A DNA stretch of 64,000 nucleotides from Streptomyces halstedii (GCA_000720535.1 JOAZ01000023.1:124001-188000); one strand, 5' to 3'. Shown: positions 7,600 through 16,553, counted from the first letter of the stretch. Made by a program: numbers and translations. Notes: a model not told the origin generated them from the letters alone.

Positions 7600-9155
7600 G
7601 CACTGTCGTTTCCCTGGTCAACGCCTGCCTGATGGCCTCCTACGAAGGCCGGGTGCCACCCACCTGGATCCGCCGCGCCGTGGAGAACGGCCTGGCCGGC
7701 GTCGGTGTGTTCGGCACCAACCTCGCCCCGCCCGAACCCGTCGCGCCGGGCGCCGCGCCCTACGGCACCCTCCGCGACGACATCGCCGCCCCGCTCCGCG
7801 CCGTGCGCCCCGACGTCCTGATCGCCCTCGACGAGGAGGGCGGGGACGTGACCCGCCTCGACTACCACCGCGGCAGCCCGTACCCCGGCAACCACGCCCT
7901 CGGAGCCGTCGACGACCTCGGCCTCACCAGGGAGGTCGCGCGGGCGATCGGCGCCGACCTGGCCGACGCCGGGATCAACCTGTGCCTGGGACCGTGCGCC
8001 GACGTCAACTCCCGGCCGAACAACCCGATCATCGGCGTACGTTCCTTCGGCGCCGACCCCGGGCGCGTCGCCCGTCACACCGAGGCGTTCGTCCGGGGTC
8101 TCCAGGACAGGCGTGTCGCCGCCACGCTGAAGCACTTCCCCGGACACGGCGACACGGGCACCGACTCCCACACCGCGCTCCCCGACATCGACCGCGACCT
8201 GCCCGCCTTGCGCGCCCTGGACCTCCCGCCGTTCGCCGCGGGCATCGCCGCCGGAGCCAAGGCCGTCATGACCGGCCACATCCGGTTGCCGCACCTGGCC
8301 GAACCGCCCGCCACACTCAGCCCGCGCATCGTCACCGGGCTGCTGCGCGAGGAACTCGGCTACGACGGCGTGGTCGTCAGCGACGCCCTGGAGATGGCCC
8401 CGGTCCTGGACCGGTGGGGCTTCGGCGGAGCCGCCGTCCTCGCCTGGTCCGCGGGCGTGGACCTCGTCCTGCTCGGAGCCAGCGGGGTGGAACACGCCCT
8501 GCCCCAGGTGTACGAAGCCGTCGAGAGCGCCCTGAAGAAGGGCGAACTCACCATCGAGCGGCTGGAGGAGGCCGCCGCCCGCGTCGCCGCGCTACGCGCC
8601 TGGGCCGACCCCGTTCCTACCGGCCTCGGCCGCTCCGGCTCCGTCCCCACCGGCACCGGCACCGGCCGCTCCGGCTCCGGCACCGGCCGCTCCGGCATCG
8701 GCCTCGTCGCCGCGCGGCGCGCCCTGGTGGCCGTCGGCGTACCATCGCCCGGCCCGTCCGGTCCCGTGCACTGCGTACGGCTGTCGAGCGAGGCCAACAT
8801 GGCGGTGGGCGTGGCCCCTTGGGGGCTCGACCGCGCGCTGGACGGTCTCGGCCTCCTGGCCTCGACCCTCGACGTGGACCCCGGCACCGACCCGGCGGAC
8901 ATCCCGCTGCCCGCCGCCGGGCCCCTTGTCGTCGTCGTACGCGATGCCGCGCGCGACCCCTGGCAGCACGCCACCCTCGACGCGCTGCGCACCCGCAGGC
9001 CCGATCTCGTCACCGTGGACATGGGCCTCGAACCGGCTCGCGGACGACTCGCCGCACCCCTTCTCCTCACGCGCGGAGCAGGTCTGGCCAACGCCGTCGC
9101 GGCCGCCGAACTACTCACCGGCCGCACCTGGCCGGGCCCGCCGAGCGGCGGGTGA
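7596..9155 (+). CDS. Cytoplasmic GH3 beta-N-acetylhexosaminidase (NagZ-like)
   Basis: 519 residues, no signal peptide, GTG start overlapping the upstream stop. The NagZ-type loop KHFPGHGDTGTDSH (about 179-192), supplying the His of the general acid/base dyad, and the nucleophile Asp in VVSDALEM (about 261) are intact, as is the DEEGGDVTRLD substrate strand. This subfamily removes (or phosphorolyses) terminal beta-N-acetylglucosamine. A low-complexity linker of repeated GTGRSGS units (about residues 345-367, DNA 8626-8700) separates the barrel from a C-terminal domain of about 150 residues. Inside a cell it could act on imported chito-oligosaccharides, muropeptides or a biosynthetic intermediate; the neighbours (deacetylase, methyltransferase, exporter) favour an amino-sugar pathway. 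Confidence 0.85.
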   Translation: MSTVVSLVNACLMASYEGRVPPTWIRRAVENGLAGVGVFGTNLAPPEPVAPGAAPYGTLRDDIAAPLRAVRPDVLIALDEEGGDVTRLDYHRGSPYPGNHALGAVDDLGLTREVARAIGADLADAGINLCLGPCADVNSRPNNPIIGVRSFGADPGRVARHTEAFVRGLQDRRVAATLKHFPGHGDTGTDSHTALPDIDRDLPALRALDLPPFAAGIAAGAKAVMTGHIRLPHLAEPPATLSPRIVTGLLREELGYDGVVVSDALEMAPVLDRWGFGGAAVLAWSAGVDLVLLGASGVEHALPQVYEAVESALKKGELTIERLEEAAARVAALRAWADPVPTGLGRSGSVPTGTGTGRSGSGTGRSGIGLVAARRALVAVGVPSPGPSGPVHCVRLSSEANMAVGVAPWGLDRALDGLGLLASTLDVDPGTDPADIPLPAAGPLVVVVRDAARDPWQHATLDALRTRRPDLVTVDMGLEPARGRLAAPLLLTRGAGLANAVAAAELLTGRTWPGPPSGG

Positions 9156-9537
9156 GCCGGCGCCGCCGTAGCGGTTGCGGGCGGTAGCGGTTCCGGGCGG
9201 TAGCCGTCCTGAGCCGCTCCGGTCCCGAACGGTTCCGCCCCGGGCGGTTTCGGTTGTGAGCCGTTCCGGTGCCGAGCGGCCGGGCCGCGCACGGCCTGGT
9301 CACCGCTTCGGCCTCCTCGGGCGACCGGGGCCGGGTAGGGGGAAGGCCTGGACGCGACCGGTCCCGGCCCGGAGAACGGCCCAGTGACCGAGCCCGGAAC
9401 GACCCCCGACCGGTCCGAACGCCCCCGCCCCTGCCCTGGTCCCGGCCCCGCCCCGGCCCCCCGGTCACCGCGCCGCACGCCGCCGCCGTCCCCTCCCGCC
9501 CCCGACCGGACGACGCGCCCGGCCGCCGACCCTCGAT
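9156..9537. repeat. Low-complexity intergenic stretch with short imperfect repeats
   Basis: This 382-bp gap holds imperfect tandem copies of a GGTAGCGGTT-like unit (9168-9205), further CGGTTCCG/CGGTTTCGG variants to about 9270, and Cys/Pro-codon-rich sequence after that. Open frames here lack the codon bias of neighbours. No promoter or gene could be supported. Confidence 0.5.
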
Positions 9538-10218
9538 GTGTCCCACCGCACGCGACTGGAGCGACACGTGTACGACCTCTGTGTCGGGCTCGGCTACCAC
9601 TGCGAGTCGACCCATCAGATCCGCCGGATCACCGGCGAGACCCGCGCCCACTTCTTCGACTGGCTCGACCTCGAACTGGCCTCCGTCATCGAGGCGGTCG
9701 ACGCCGACTTCCACAACGTCCTGCGCCCCGGCCGGAGCGAACCGTTCGACAACGGCACCTGCGTACTCGACCGGGGCTCCGACATCCGCTTCTTCCACGA
9801 GTTCCGGGCCGACGTCTCTCCCGGGCCACTGACGCAGACCGACATCGACAGCCAACTGTCCGATGTGCAGGCGAAGTTCGCGCACCTCGCCGACCGGTGG
9901 CGCAGCATGGTCGCCTCCGACGCCCATGTGCTGTACGTCCACCACGACGCCTTCGACGAAGCGGACGCCGACGACCTGCGCCGCCTGCGGGCGACCCTCG
10001 CCGGGCAGCGTCCGGGGCACCGGTTCGACATCCTGTGGCTGCGCCGTACCCCGCCGCCCGCGCGGTCGGCGGGCTCTCTGCCGGACGGCATCAGGTGGGA
10101 CACCGTGCCGCTGCTCCCGGACCGCTGGCAGGGCGACGACGACGCCTGGGACCGTGCGCTCGCCCCTCGGCTCGCGCGCCGGAGACAGAACGGTGAGCCC
10201 CCGGCCCGCCGAGGGTGA
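9538..10218 (+). CDS. DUF1796 putative papain-like cysteine peptidase
   Basis: 226 residues from a GTG. The start region, LCVGLGYHCESTHQIRR with Cys22, followed by FFDWLDLELASVIEAV, matches the DUF1796 pattern (a Gly-x-x-Cys strand and a FDW motif) that is annotated as a possible papain-like cysteine peptidase; the biochemical activity of the family is not established. The C-terminal half contains HVLYVHHDAF and a strand ending WLRRTPPP. DUF1796 proteins often sit beside sugar-tailoring and glycosyl enzymes, consistent with this cluster. An alternative GTG start lies at 9568. It is separated by 147 bp from the next gene, unlike the overlapping genes around it. Confidence 0.6.
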   Translation: MSHRTRLERHVYDLCVGLGYHCESTHQIRRITGETRAHFFDWLDLELASVIEAVDADFHNVLRPGRSEPFDNGTCVLDRGSDIRFFHEFRADVSPGPLTQTDIDSQLSDVQAKFAHLADRWRSMVASDAHVLYVHHDAFDEADADDLRRLRATLAGQRPGHRFDILWLRRTPPPARSAGSLPDGIRWDTVPLLPDRWQGDDDAWDRALAPRLARRRQNGEPPARRG

Positions 10219-10308
10219 ACCCCTCCCCGCCAAGCCCCTGTCCCGGCCCGCCGCGAGGCCCTCCGGACACCGACGAGGCCGCGGCGAGGCCCTCCGTACC
10301 TCCGGCCG

Positions 10309-10346
10309 CGTCTTCCCTCCTCTCCTCCCTCTTCTCCTCCCTCCGA
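10309..10346 (+). repeat. Polypyrimidine tract in the leader of the PIG-L gene
   Basis: An almost uninterrupted C/T tract of (TCCCTCT)-like units, followed by an AAGGA ribosome site at about 10351 and the ATG at 10366. Two copies of GCGAGGCCCTCCG also occur in this leader (about 10253 and 10284). Role unknown. Confidence 0.5.
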
Positions 10347-10365
10347 CCCGAAGGACCGAACGACC

Positions 10366-11172
10366 ATGGCGTCCCGCCCCGGCTCCCACCCCGCCTCCCA
10401 CACGCCCTCGCGCACCGTCGTCCTGTCTCCGCACTTCGACGACGCCGCCCTCTCGCTCGCCGGGTTCCTGCCCACCGTGACCGGCCCCGTCGATGTCGTC
10501 ACCGTCCACGGCGGCGCGCCCGCTCCCGGCGCCCCGGTCTCCTGGTGGGACACCCAGTGCGGCTTCTCCTCCGCGGCCGAGGCACACCGCGCGCGGCTCG
10601 CGGAGGACGCGGCCGCCTGTGCCCTGCTGGGCGTCGGGCAGATCGTCCTCGACCACCCGGACGGCCCGTACGCCCCCGAGGACGCGACCCTCCACCAGCT
10701 CGAAGCCTTCCTGCGCGACCTGCCGGCGGACACCCGGATCCTGGTGCCGCTCGGCAGTAACCAGCCCGACCACGAAGCGGTCCGCCGCCTGGCCATGAGC
10801 GTCCTCGCCGAGCGGGACGCGCCCCCGCCGTGGGTGTACGCCGACCTCCCCTACACCGGACACCTCCCCGAATGGGGTGAGCCGGAGGCGAGCGAGGCCC
10901 TCGCCCGCAGTTCGATGTGCGGACTCGCCTACCAGGACCTGCTGACCACCCACCGCACCACCGTGCGGCACGCGTTGACCCTCGACGACGACGGATGGGC
11001 CGCCAAACGTGCCGCAGTGCTCTGCCACGGCTCCCAACTCGCCCCGCTCGCCGCCGACCACGGCGGCTTCCTCGCCCGCACCGGCCCCCTGCGCGCCGAA
11101 CTGATCTGGTCCCTGGAAGCACGGGACACCGCCCCCGCCACCCCCGCCCCGGCGAAGGCCGCCACATGCTGA
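10366..11172 (+). CDS. PIG-L family deacetylase
   Basis: 268 residues. The zinc-binding motif SPHFDDAALS (residues 21-30; His23, Asp25, Asp26) and the third ligand region QPDHEAVRR are intact, so this should be an active metal-dependent amidase of the LmbE/MshB/PIG-L family, which removes N-acetyl groups from GlcNAc-containing substrates. No signal peptide, so it acts in the cytoplasm. It overlaps the ABC ATPase gene by 7 nt (stop at 11170-11172, ATG at 11166), implying co-translation. With a NagZ-like hexosaminidase and a NodS-like methyltransferase in the same operon, a de-N-acetylation then N-methylation order is plausible. The exact substrate cannot be read from sequence. Confidence 0.85.
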   Translation: MASRPGSHPASHTPSRTVVLSPHFDDAALSLAGFLPTVTGPVDVVTVHGGAPAPGAPVSWWDTQCGFSSAAEAHRARLAEDAAACALLGVGQIVLDHPDGPYAPEDATLHQLEAFLRDLPADTRILVPLGSNQPDHEAVRRLAMSVLAERDAPPPWVYADLPYTGHLPEWGEPEASEALARSSMCGLAYQDLLTTHRTTVRHALTLDDDGWAAKRAAVLCHGSQLAPLAADHGGFLARTGPLRAELIWSLEARDTAPATPAPAKAATC

Positions 11173-11945
11173 CCCCCGGCGCCGCACCCGCACCCCGTCC
11201 CGTCGTCCTCGCCGCCCGGGGCCTGGTCAAGGAGTACCGCAGAGGACGCGCCGTGGACGCCATCGACCTCAGCCTGCACGCGGGCGAGCGCCTCGGACTC
11301 CTCGGCCCGAACGGCGCAGGCAAGACCACGACCCTGCTCATGTGCCTGGGCGCCGTCGAACCGGACGCGGGCAGCGTCGAGATCCTCGGCCACCGCCTGC
11401 CCCGCCGCCGCGCCGAGGCCATGCGGGGCCTCGGATTCGTCGCCGGCTACCTGCCCCTGCCCGACCGGGTCAGGGTGCGTGAGTATCTGCGCCTGTACGC
11501 CGATCTGTACGGGCTGCGCGACCCACGCGCCGCTGTTGACGCGGCCCTTGCCCGCTTCGGCATCGAACACCTGGCGATGGCCATCGGGACCGAACTCTCT
11601 AGCGGCCAGCGGACGTTAGTCGGCATCGCCAAAGCCGCACTGCACCGGCCCCGGCTGATGATCCTTGATGAGCCCACCGCCTCCCTGGACCCGGACATCG
11701 CCCTGCGCGTACGCACCGCCCTGCTCGCCCTCTGCGCGGAACAGGGCACGGCCCTCCTGGTCACCAGCCACGACATGGTGGAGGTGGAGCGGCTGTGCGA
11801 ACGCGTCGTCTTCCTCCACGCCGGACGGATCGCCGCCGACGGCACCCCCGGCGACGTCGTGGAACGTTTTGGGCGGCAGGACCTCGAAGGCGTCTTCCTG
11901 CACCTCGCCGAGGAACGCGACCGGGAAAGGGCCGCCGCGGCATGA
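11166..11945 (+). CDS. ABC-2 type exporter ATPase with a TTA codon
   Basis: 259 residues. Walker A GPNGAGKTT (about 47-55), a signature motif degraded to ELSSGQRT, Walker B LMILDEPTASLD and the SHDM switch His are present. It is a typical nodulation/drug-export type ATPase (NodI-like). Start ATG 11166 overlaps the PIG-L gene by 7 nt; its stop overlaps the permease start (ATGA). Leu151 is encoded by TTA (11616-11618), the rare codon read only by the bldA tRNA in Streptomyces, so export of the cluster product may be restricted to developing or stationary cultures. Together with the permease it would export the cluster's product. Confidence 0.9.
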   Translation: MLTPGAAPAPRPVVLAARGLVKEYRRGRAVDAIDLSLHAGERLGLLGPNGAGKTTTLLMCLGAVEPDAGSVEILGHRLPRRRAEAMRGLGFVAGYLPLPDRVRVREYLRLYADLYGLRDPRAAVDAALARFGIEHLAMAIGTELSSGQRTLVGIAKAALHRPRLMILDEPTASLDPDIALRVRTALLALCAEQGTALLVTSHDMVEVERLCERVVFLHAGRIAADGTPGDVVERFGRQDLEGVFLHLAEERDRERAAAA

Positions 11946-12922
11946 CCTTCCCCGACAGCGGTCCCCAGAGCCCCGACAGCCCGAGCACCGCCGCTACCGC
12001 CGGTACCCGCGCTGCCTCCGGCCCGCCCGACACCCATGACACGAGCGGTGCCCCCGCCACCTCCGTACCGCTGGTCCCGCCCGAGGGCCCCGCCCTCCGT
12101 CCCCCCGTCCAGGCGTCCCTGCACCGGACGCTCGCCGTCGCCCGCCGCCACTGGCTCGTCCTCAAACGCAGTCCGCACCGCTTCTTCGACGTCCTGGTCT
12201 GGCCACTGGTCGACACCCTGCTCTACGGCTCCATCGGACTGTTCGCCGCCAAGGCCGCCGAGGCGGCGGGCGGTGCACCGGGCACGACGGCCACCGTCAC
12301 CCTCTATCTGCTCGGCGGGACCGTCCTGTGGCACCTCGTCCACCAGACGCAGATCTCCCTGGCCACCGGATTCCTGGAGGAGACGTGGTCCCGTAACATC
12401 CTGGGGCTCCTGGCCACCCCGATGCGCGACTGGGAGTACCTCGCGGGCGTCGGCCTGTTCGCCCTCGCGCGCACCGCCGCCAGCACCCTTGCCGTCGCCG
12501 TACTCGCCTATGCCGCCTACGCCTTCGACGTCACCACCCTCGGCATCGGGCTCATCCCGGTGGCCGCCCTGCTGCTCGCCTGCGGCTGGGCGGTGGCGCT
12601 GCTGGTCGTCGGGCTGGTACTGCGCTACGGAAGTGGCGCCGAGGCCCTCGTCTGGGGTGCGCTGTCCGTGGTGATGCCGCTGTCCGGCGTCTTCTATCCG
12701 GTCTCCACCCTGCCGGCCGCCCTGCGGCCCGTCGCCGAAGCGCTGCCCACCACCCATGTGTTCGCGGTGGGCCGGGAGTTGGCCGCGGGCAACGGCATCC
12801 CCTGGCGGGACCTCGGTGTCGCCACCGCCGGCACGGCGGTGCTCATCGCCCTCAGCCTTTTCGCCCTCTCCCGCATGCTGCGAACCTTCCGCCGCAGAGG
12901 TCTGGTCACCCGCTACTCCTGA
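11942..12922 (+). CDS. ABC-2 type exporter permease
   Basis: 326 residues. A disordered Pro/Ser/Thr-rich N-terminus of about 60 residues precedes six predicted membrane segments of the ABC-2 (NodJ/DrrB-like) type, with the conserved motif MPLSGVFYPVSTLPAALRP before the last helices. It starts at the ATGA overlap with its ATPase. The nearest characterised shape is NodJ, partner of NodI in lipochito-oligosaccharide export, which fits the amino-sugar theme of the cluster but could equally be a drug exporter. It is the last gene of the cluster. Confidence 0.85.
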   Translation: MTFPDSGPQSPDSPSTAATAGTRAASGPPDTHDTSGAPATSVPLVPPEGPALRPPVQASLHRTLAVARRHWLVLKRSPHRFFDVLVWPLVDTLLYGSIGLFAAKAAEAAGGAPGTTATVTLYLLGGTVLWHLVHQTQISLATGFLEETWSRNILGLLATPMRDWEYLAGVGLFALARTAASTLAVAVLAYAAYAFDVTTLGIGLIPVAALLLACGWAVALLVVGLVLRYGSGAEALVWGALSVVMPLSGVFYPVSTLPAALRPVAEALPTTHVFAVGRELAAGNGIPWRDLGVATAGTAVLIALSLFALSRMLRTFRRRGLVTRYS

Positions 12923-12992
12923 GCCGTCCGCCCCGCGACAGCCCCCCGCGGACCGTCCGCCGGGCCCTGAACCCCCGCTCACCGCCGTAGCC

Positions 12993-13023
12993 TTGAGTCT
13001 CCAGTGGGTGGAGACCGCAGAGT
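12993..13023 (+). promoter_or_regulatory. MerR-type autoregulated promoter with operator in the spacer
   Basis: TTGAGT (12993-12998) and CAGAGT (13018-13023) are separated by 19 nt, the overlong spacer typical of MerR-activated promoters. Inside lies a perfect inverted repeat GTCTCCA-gtggg-TGGAGAC (12997-13015). The ATG at 13031 is only 7 nt after the -10, so the transcript is probably leaderless. Confidence 0.7.
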
Positions 13024-13030
13024 GGGGGAC

Positions 13031-13981
13031 ATGGACGGTACGACCCTCTACCCGATCGGGGAACTCTCCCGGCGCACCGGTGTGCCGGTGCGGACCATCC
13101 GGTTCTACTCCGACGCCGGAGTGGTCGCACCGACCGGCCGAAGTCCCGCCGGTTACCGGCTCTACGACCTCGACGCACTCCTCCGCCTGGAGCTCGCCCG
13201 CACACTGCGCGAGCTGGGGATGGACCTCGCCACGGTACGGCGGGTGCTGGACCGCAGGCTCCGCCTGGCGGACGCCGCAGCCGTGCACGCGGAGGCCGTG
13301 GACGTCCAGATCCGGACGCTGAGGCTGCGCCGGAGCGTTCTGCGAGCAGTGGCCGAACGCGGGTCCAGTCCCGAGGAGACCACACTCATGCACAGGCTCA
13401 CCCAGTTGTCCGGCGAGGAACGCCGCCGCCTGGTCGACGACTTCGTCGAGGGCGCGTTCGGCGGGAACAGCGCGGACCCGGCGGCGCGGGACATGGTCCG
13501 CGCCGCCGCCCCCGAACTGCCGGACAACCCCACGACCGACCAGATCGCCGCGTGGGTGGAGCTCGCCGAACTGCTCGGCGACGAAGACGTCCGCGCCCGC
13601 ATGGGGCGCACCCCCGCCCGCCGGGCCGACGGGATCCCGCTCGCCATCGAGACCGAGGCCGGCGCCGAACTGGCCGAGTACACCCGTCAGATGGTCACCG
13701 AGGCCCGGGAGGCGGGCATCGCCCCGGACGCCGACGAGGCCGCGCCGCTCGTCCACGACCTGGTCCGGCGGTACGCCCGGACACTCGCCCGGGACCCGGA
13801 CCCGGAGTTCCGGGAGTGGCTGACCCGGCGCTTCGAGGCCGGTGTCCCGGATCCGTGCGTGGAGCGGTACTGGCGGCTGGTGTGGCGCGTCAACGGCTGG
13901 CAGGTACTTCCGAACCAGATCCCGGTGTACCCATGGCTGGTACGGGCGTTGCGGGGGAGGGAGACGCCGGATCGGGACTGA
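13031..13981 (+). CDS. MerR family transcriptional regulator
   Basis: 316 residues from ATG 13031; a longer in-frame GTG at 13004 lies inside the operator and is rejected. The N-terminal winged helix (IGELSRRTGVPVRTIRFY, then GYRLYDLDALLRLE) is classic MerR, followed by the dimerisation coil near residues 70-110. The roughly 190-residue C-terminal domain, rich in Glu/Arg helices, is larger than metal-sensing MerR proteins and has no Cys metal site, suggesting an organic ligand, but it does not resemble TipAS closely. Located directly after the exporter genes with its own promoter; it may respond to the cluster product, though this is inference. Confidence 0.85.
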   Translation: MDGTTLYPIGELSRRTGVPVRTIRFYSDAGVVAPTGRSPAGYRLYDLDALLRLELARTLRELGMDLATVRRVLDRRLRLADAAAVHAEAVDVQIRTLRLRRSVLRAVAERGSSPEETTLMHRLTQLSGEERRRLVDDFVEGAFGGNSADPAARDMVRAAAPELPDNPTTDQIAAWVELAELLGDEDVRARMGRTPARRADGIPLAIETEAGAELAEYTRQMVTEAREAGIAPDADEAAPLVHDLVRRYARTLARDPDPEFREWLTRRFEAGVPDPCVERYWRLVWRVNGWQVLPNQIPVYPWLVRALRGRETPDRD

Positions 13982-14311
13982 GCGCCCGCCGCGCGCCCAT
14001 ACCGCTGCTAACGAATCGGGCGCCCACGCGGCGCACATGATGCCCGTTCACATCACTCTGCCGAGTGCGTTCCCACATCTCGCCACCCACGAGGCCGACC
14101 CCCTTTTGACGCCCGCCGCCCGGGTCCTCCTGGGCGGCAGACATGTCCCCCGTTTGTGATGCCGCAACGATACGCGGGCCGTTCCGGTCCGCGGTGTCGC
14201 ACCTCGGCACAGCGACGGCGCGCCACGCCGTCGTGGGCGGTGCGTTCAGGCAGGGTGTCCTCTGTCATGGTTCACCCCCAACTGTCCCCTTGCTCGTGCT
14301 GAGGAGCCGTC
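13982..14311. other. Intergenic region before the GT-C-like gene
   Basis: Contains a 7-bp stem hairpin (GCCGCCC 14115-14121 with GGGCGGC 14132-14138) and a GAGGAG ribosome site just before the ATG at 14312. No convincing promoter or small gene was seen. Confidence 0.4.
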
Positions 14312-15814
14312 ATGTACGCGAACACGGCCTCCCGTCCGGCACAGTCCGCCCTGCCGGTCCGGCCGGACGGCCCCGCGCACCGACCGCTGCCGTGGCTCGC
14401 CGCGGTCGCCGTGGTCTTCGTCGTCGTCCAACTGGCGGTCGTCGTACCGGGATCGACGCCGTCCTGGGACGAAACCGTCTACCTCAGCCAGTCCGGTGGC
14501 AGCGCCCCGCCCGCGTTCTTCAGCGCGCCACGCGCCCGGGGGACCTCCTACCTGGTCGCCCCGGTCACCGCCCTCACCGCGTCTGTCACCTTTCTACGGC
14601 TCTACCTCGCCGTGCTGTCCGCCACCGCGCTCGTCGGCGCCCTGTGGGTGTGGCGCAGGCTGCTGCCCACCCCCGTCCTCGTCTGCGCGGGCGCGTTCTT
14701 CGCGGGGCTCTGGCCGACCCTGTTCTACGGCTCGATGGCGATGCCCAACCTGTGGTGTGCCCTCGGCGCGTTGGCCGCCGCCGGGTGGGTCGCGCGCGCC
14801 GTGCTCGGGGAGACCGGGCGCGCGGCACCGCTCGGAGCGGGCGCCGCCGTCGCCGCCGTCACACTGATGCGGCCCGCCGACGGAATGTGGCTGGCGCTCC
14901 CGCTGCTCCTGGTGGCCGTACGCAGGCCGAAGATGCTGGCGGCGCTGGCGGCCGGGCTGCTGGCCGGGTGCGCGCCGTGGATCGCCGAGGCGTTCGCCTA
15001 CCACGGGGGACCGGTGGCCCGGCTGCACCGTGCCAGTGAGATCCAGGGCGGGCTGGGCTGGAACATCGCCGTCGACGACCAGGCCAAGGCGCTGGAGGGG
15101 CGCACCCTGTGCCGGCCCTGCGACATCCCGTGGAAGAGGCCGGGAACCACCGTGTGGTGGGCGGTCCTGCCTTTCCTCACCGCGGGCGGGGTGCTCGTCG
15201 CACGCCGGGCGGGCCGAGGCACGGTCGCACGCGTGACGATCGTGACCGCCGGATTCCTGGCGGTGCCCTACCTGTTCCTGATCGGGTACGCGGCACCCCG
15301 GTTCCTCCTCCCGGCGTACGCTGTGCTCGCCGTGCCGGTGGCCGAATGCGTGGTGTACCTGTTCACACGGGCGCGGCGCGCCGGACGGCCGGTGGGGCTC
15401 GCCGCCCTCGCCCTCCTCGTGGTCGGGCATCTCGCCGTCCAACTCCAGGTCCTCAGCCGGGTGTCGGCGAGCAGTCACTCCACCGGCGCCGAGTACGCGG
15501 CCGTCGCCCACGCCCTGCACCAGGCGGGGGTGCGGCCGCCCTGCGTGGTCAGCGGGGACCAGGCCGTGCCGATCGCGTACTACGCCGGCTGCTCCTCGCG
15601 CCAGACCACCGGGCACGACGCCAGCGCCACACCCGCCGAAGTCCGGGCGGGCGCACGGCAGGTGGCGACGGCCGTGCTCGTGGCGGGCGAGGGCGGGCGG
15701 CCGCCGCCGTACGCGCGCGCCTGGCCCCGGGTGGTCCTGGCGGACACCCGGGGCGCGGGGACGTACACCGGCTATCTCGCCGTGCCGGCCACAGCCGTAC
15801 CGTCGCGGCCGTGA
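14312..15814 (+). CDS. Polytopic membrane protein, GT-C (family 39-like) glycosyltransferase
   Basis: 500 residues with about ten hydrophobic segments. The first periplasmic loop carries SWDETVYLS, an acidic motif at the position of the catalytic Asp-Glu in GT-C enzymes of the ArnT/PMT type, which use polyprenyl-linked sugars. A soluble C-terminal tail of about 90 residues follows the last helix. No lipid-linked-sugar synthesis genes are adjacent, so the acceptor is unknown. It stands alone between the MerR gene and the sortase locus. Other possibilities are a mannosyltransferase of undefined class or an uncharacterised membrane protein. Confidence 0.6.
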   Translation: MYANTASRPAQSALPVRPDGPAHRPLPWLAAVAVVFVVVQLAVVVPGSTPSWDETVYLSQSGGSAPPAFFSAPRARGTSYLVAPVTALTASVTFLRLYLAVLSATALVGALWVWRRLLPTPVLVCAGAFFAGLWPTLFYGSMAMPNLWCALGALAAAGWVARAVLGETGRAAPLGAGAAVAAVTLMRPADGMWLALPLLLVAVRRPKMLAALAAGLLAGCAPWIAEAFAYHGGPVARLHRASEIQGGLGWNIAVDDQAKALEGRTLCRPCDIPWKRPGTTVWWAVLPFLTAGGVLVARRAGRGTVARVTIVTAGFLAVPYLFLIGYAAPRFLLPAYAVLAVPVAECVVYLFTRARRAGRPVGLAALALLVVGHLAVQLQVLSRVSASSHSTGAEYAAVAHALHQAGVRPPCVVSGDQAVPIAYYAGCSSRQTTGHDASATPAEVRAGARQVATAVLVAGEGGRPPPYARAWPRVVLADTRGAGTYTGYLAVPATAVPSRP

Positions 15815-15913
15815 GACGTGCGTGGGCCGATGCCCCGTCAGATCACATCAGCGGCACGGACTTGGGTGCGCGTCGGTGGGGGCGGACCAGGGCCCCGGTC
15901 GCGCCGTCACGTG

Positions 15914-16537
15914 TCAACGCAGCTTCGCGTACACGATCAGGTTGTCCACCGGGTGGCCGTCGGTGTCGAACTCCCCGTCACAGGTGATCAGCCGGAGTGC
16001 CCGGTCCCCGGTCGCGCCGTAGACCTTCTTGGTGGGGAAGGAGCCCTTGGCCACGGACTCCTTCCCGGTGACGGTGAAGTGGCTTGCCTCGCCCGCTCCG
16101 TCGACCACCGTGATCTCCGCGCCCTCGGCGATCTTGTGAAGGTCGTGGAAGACGGCCTTGCCGAACCGTGTGTCGTTGTGGCCGATGAGCACCGCGGGAC
16201 CCGGTTCACCCGGAACGGCCCCGCCCGCGTACCAGCCGGCCGTCATGCCCTTCTCGGCGGGCGGAACCTCCACGCTGCCGTCCTCGTTGAGTCCCAGCCT
16301 CATCAGCGTGCTGTCGATCCCGAGCGAGGGGATGGTGACCTGCGTCGGAGCCGGTGCCTTGGGCGATTCCTGGGAGTGGGACGACTGAGGGGGCGAGGAC
16401 GAGCGTGTGTGCGAGGGGGTCCCGACGGACGCCTCGGGGGCATCCGCCGTACCGCAGCCGGTGAGCGGGACGAGCAGCAGACCGGCGACCGCCGCGAACA
16501 CGGCGATCCGCGACGAGACGTGCGGTGTGAGGGACAT
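15914..16537 (-). CDS. Class F-like sortase, predicted lipoprotein
   Basis: 207 residues from the ATG at 16537; the longer open frame upstream would run through a terminator and a low-complexity leader. An N-terminal signal with lipobox LTGC anchors it outside the membrane. After a Ser/Pro-rich linker the sortase barrel starts at VTIPSLGIDS; the catalytic His is in LIGHND and the Cys in LITCDGEFD. The usual Arg of class A enzymes is not obvious; the VDNLIVYAKL ending is class F-like. It would join a sorting-motif protein to the cell wall or another acceptor. The gene just upstream on the same strand encodes a small protein with a sorting-like tail, its likely substrate. Confidence 0.85.
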   Translation of the reverse strand: MSLTPHVSSRIAVFAAVAGLLLVPLTGCGTADAPEASVGTPSHTRSSSPPQSSHSQESPKAPAPTQVTIPSLGIDSTLMRLGLNEDGSVEVPPAEKGMTAGWYAGGAVPGEPGPAVLIGHNDTRFGKAVFHDLHKIAEGAEITVVDGAGEASHFTVTGKESVAKGSFPTKKVYGATGDRALRLITCDGEFDTDGHPVDNLIVYAKLR

Positions 16538-16553
16538 GGGAACTCCGGTGCGA

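Noticed and set aside
11447..14038. 863-aa minus-strand open frame
   Set aside because: Antisense shadow of the exporter and MerR genes; GC-rich DNA leaves long antisense frames, and no domain is seen.
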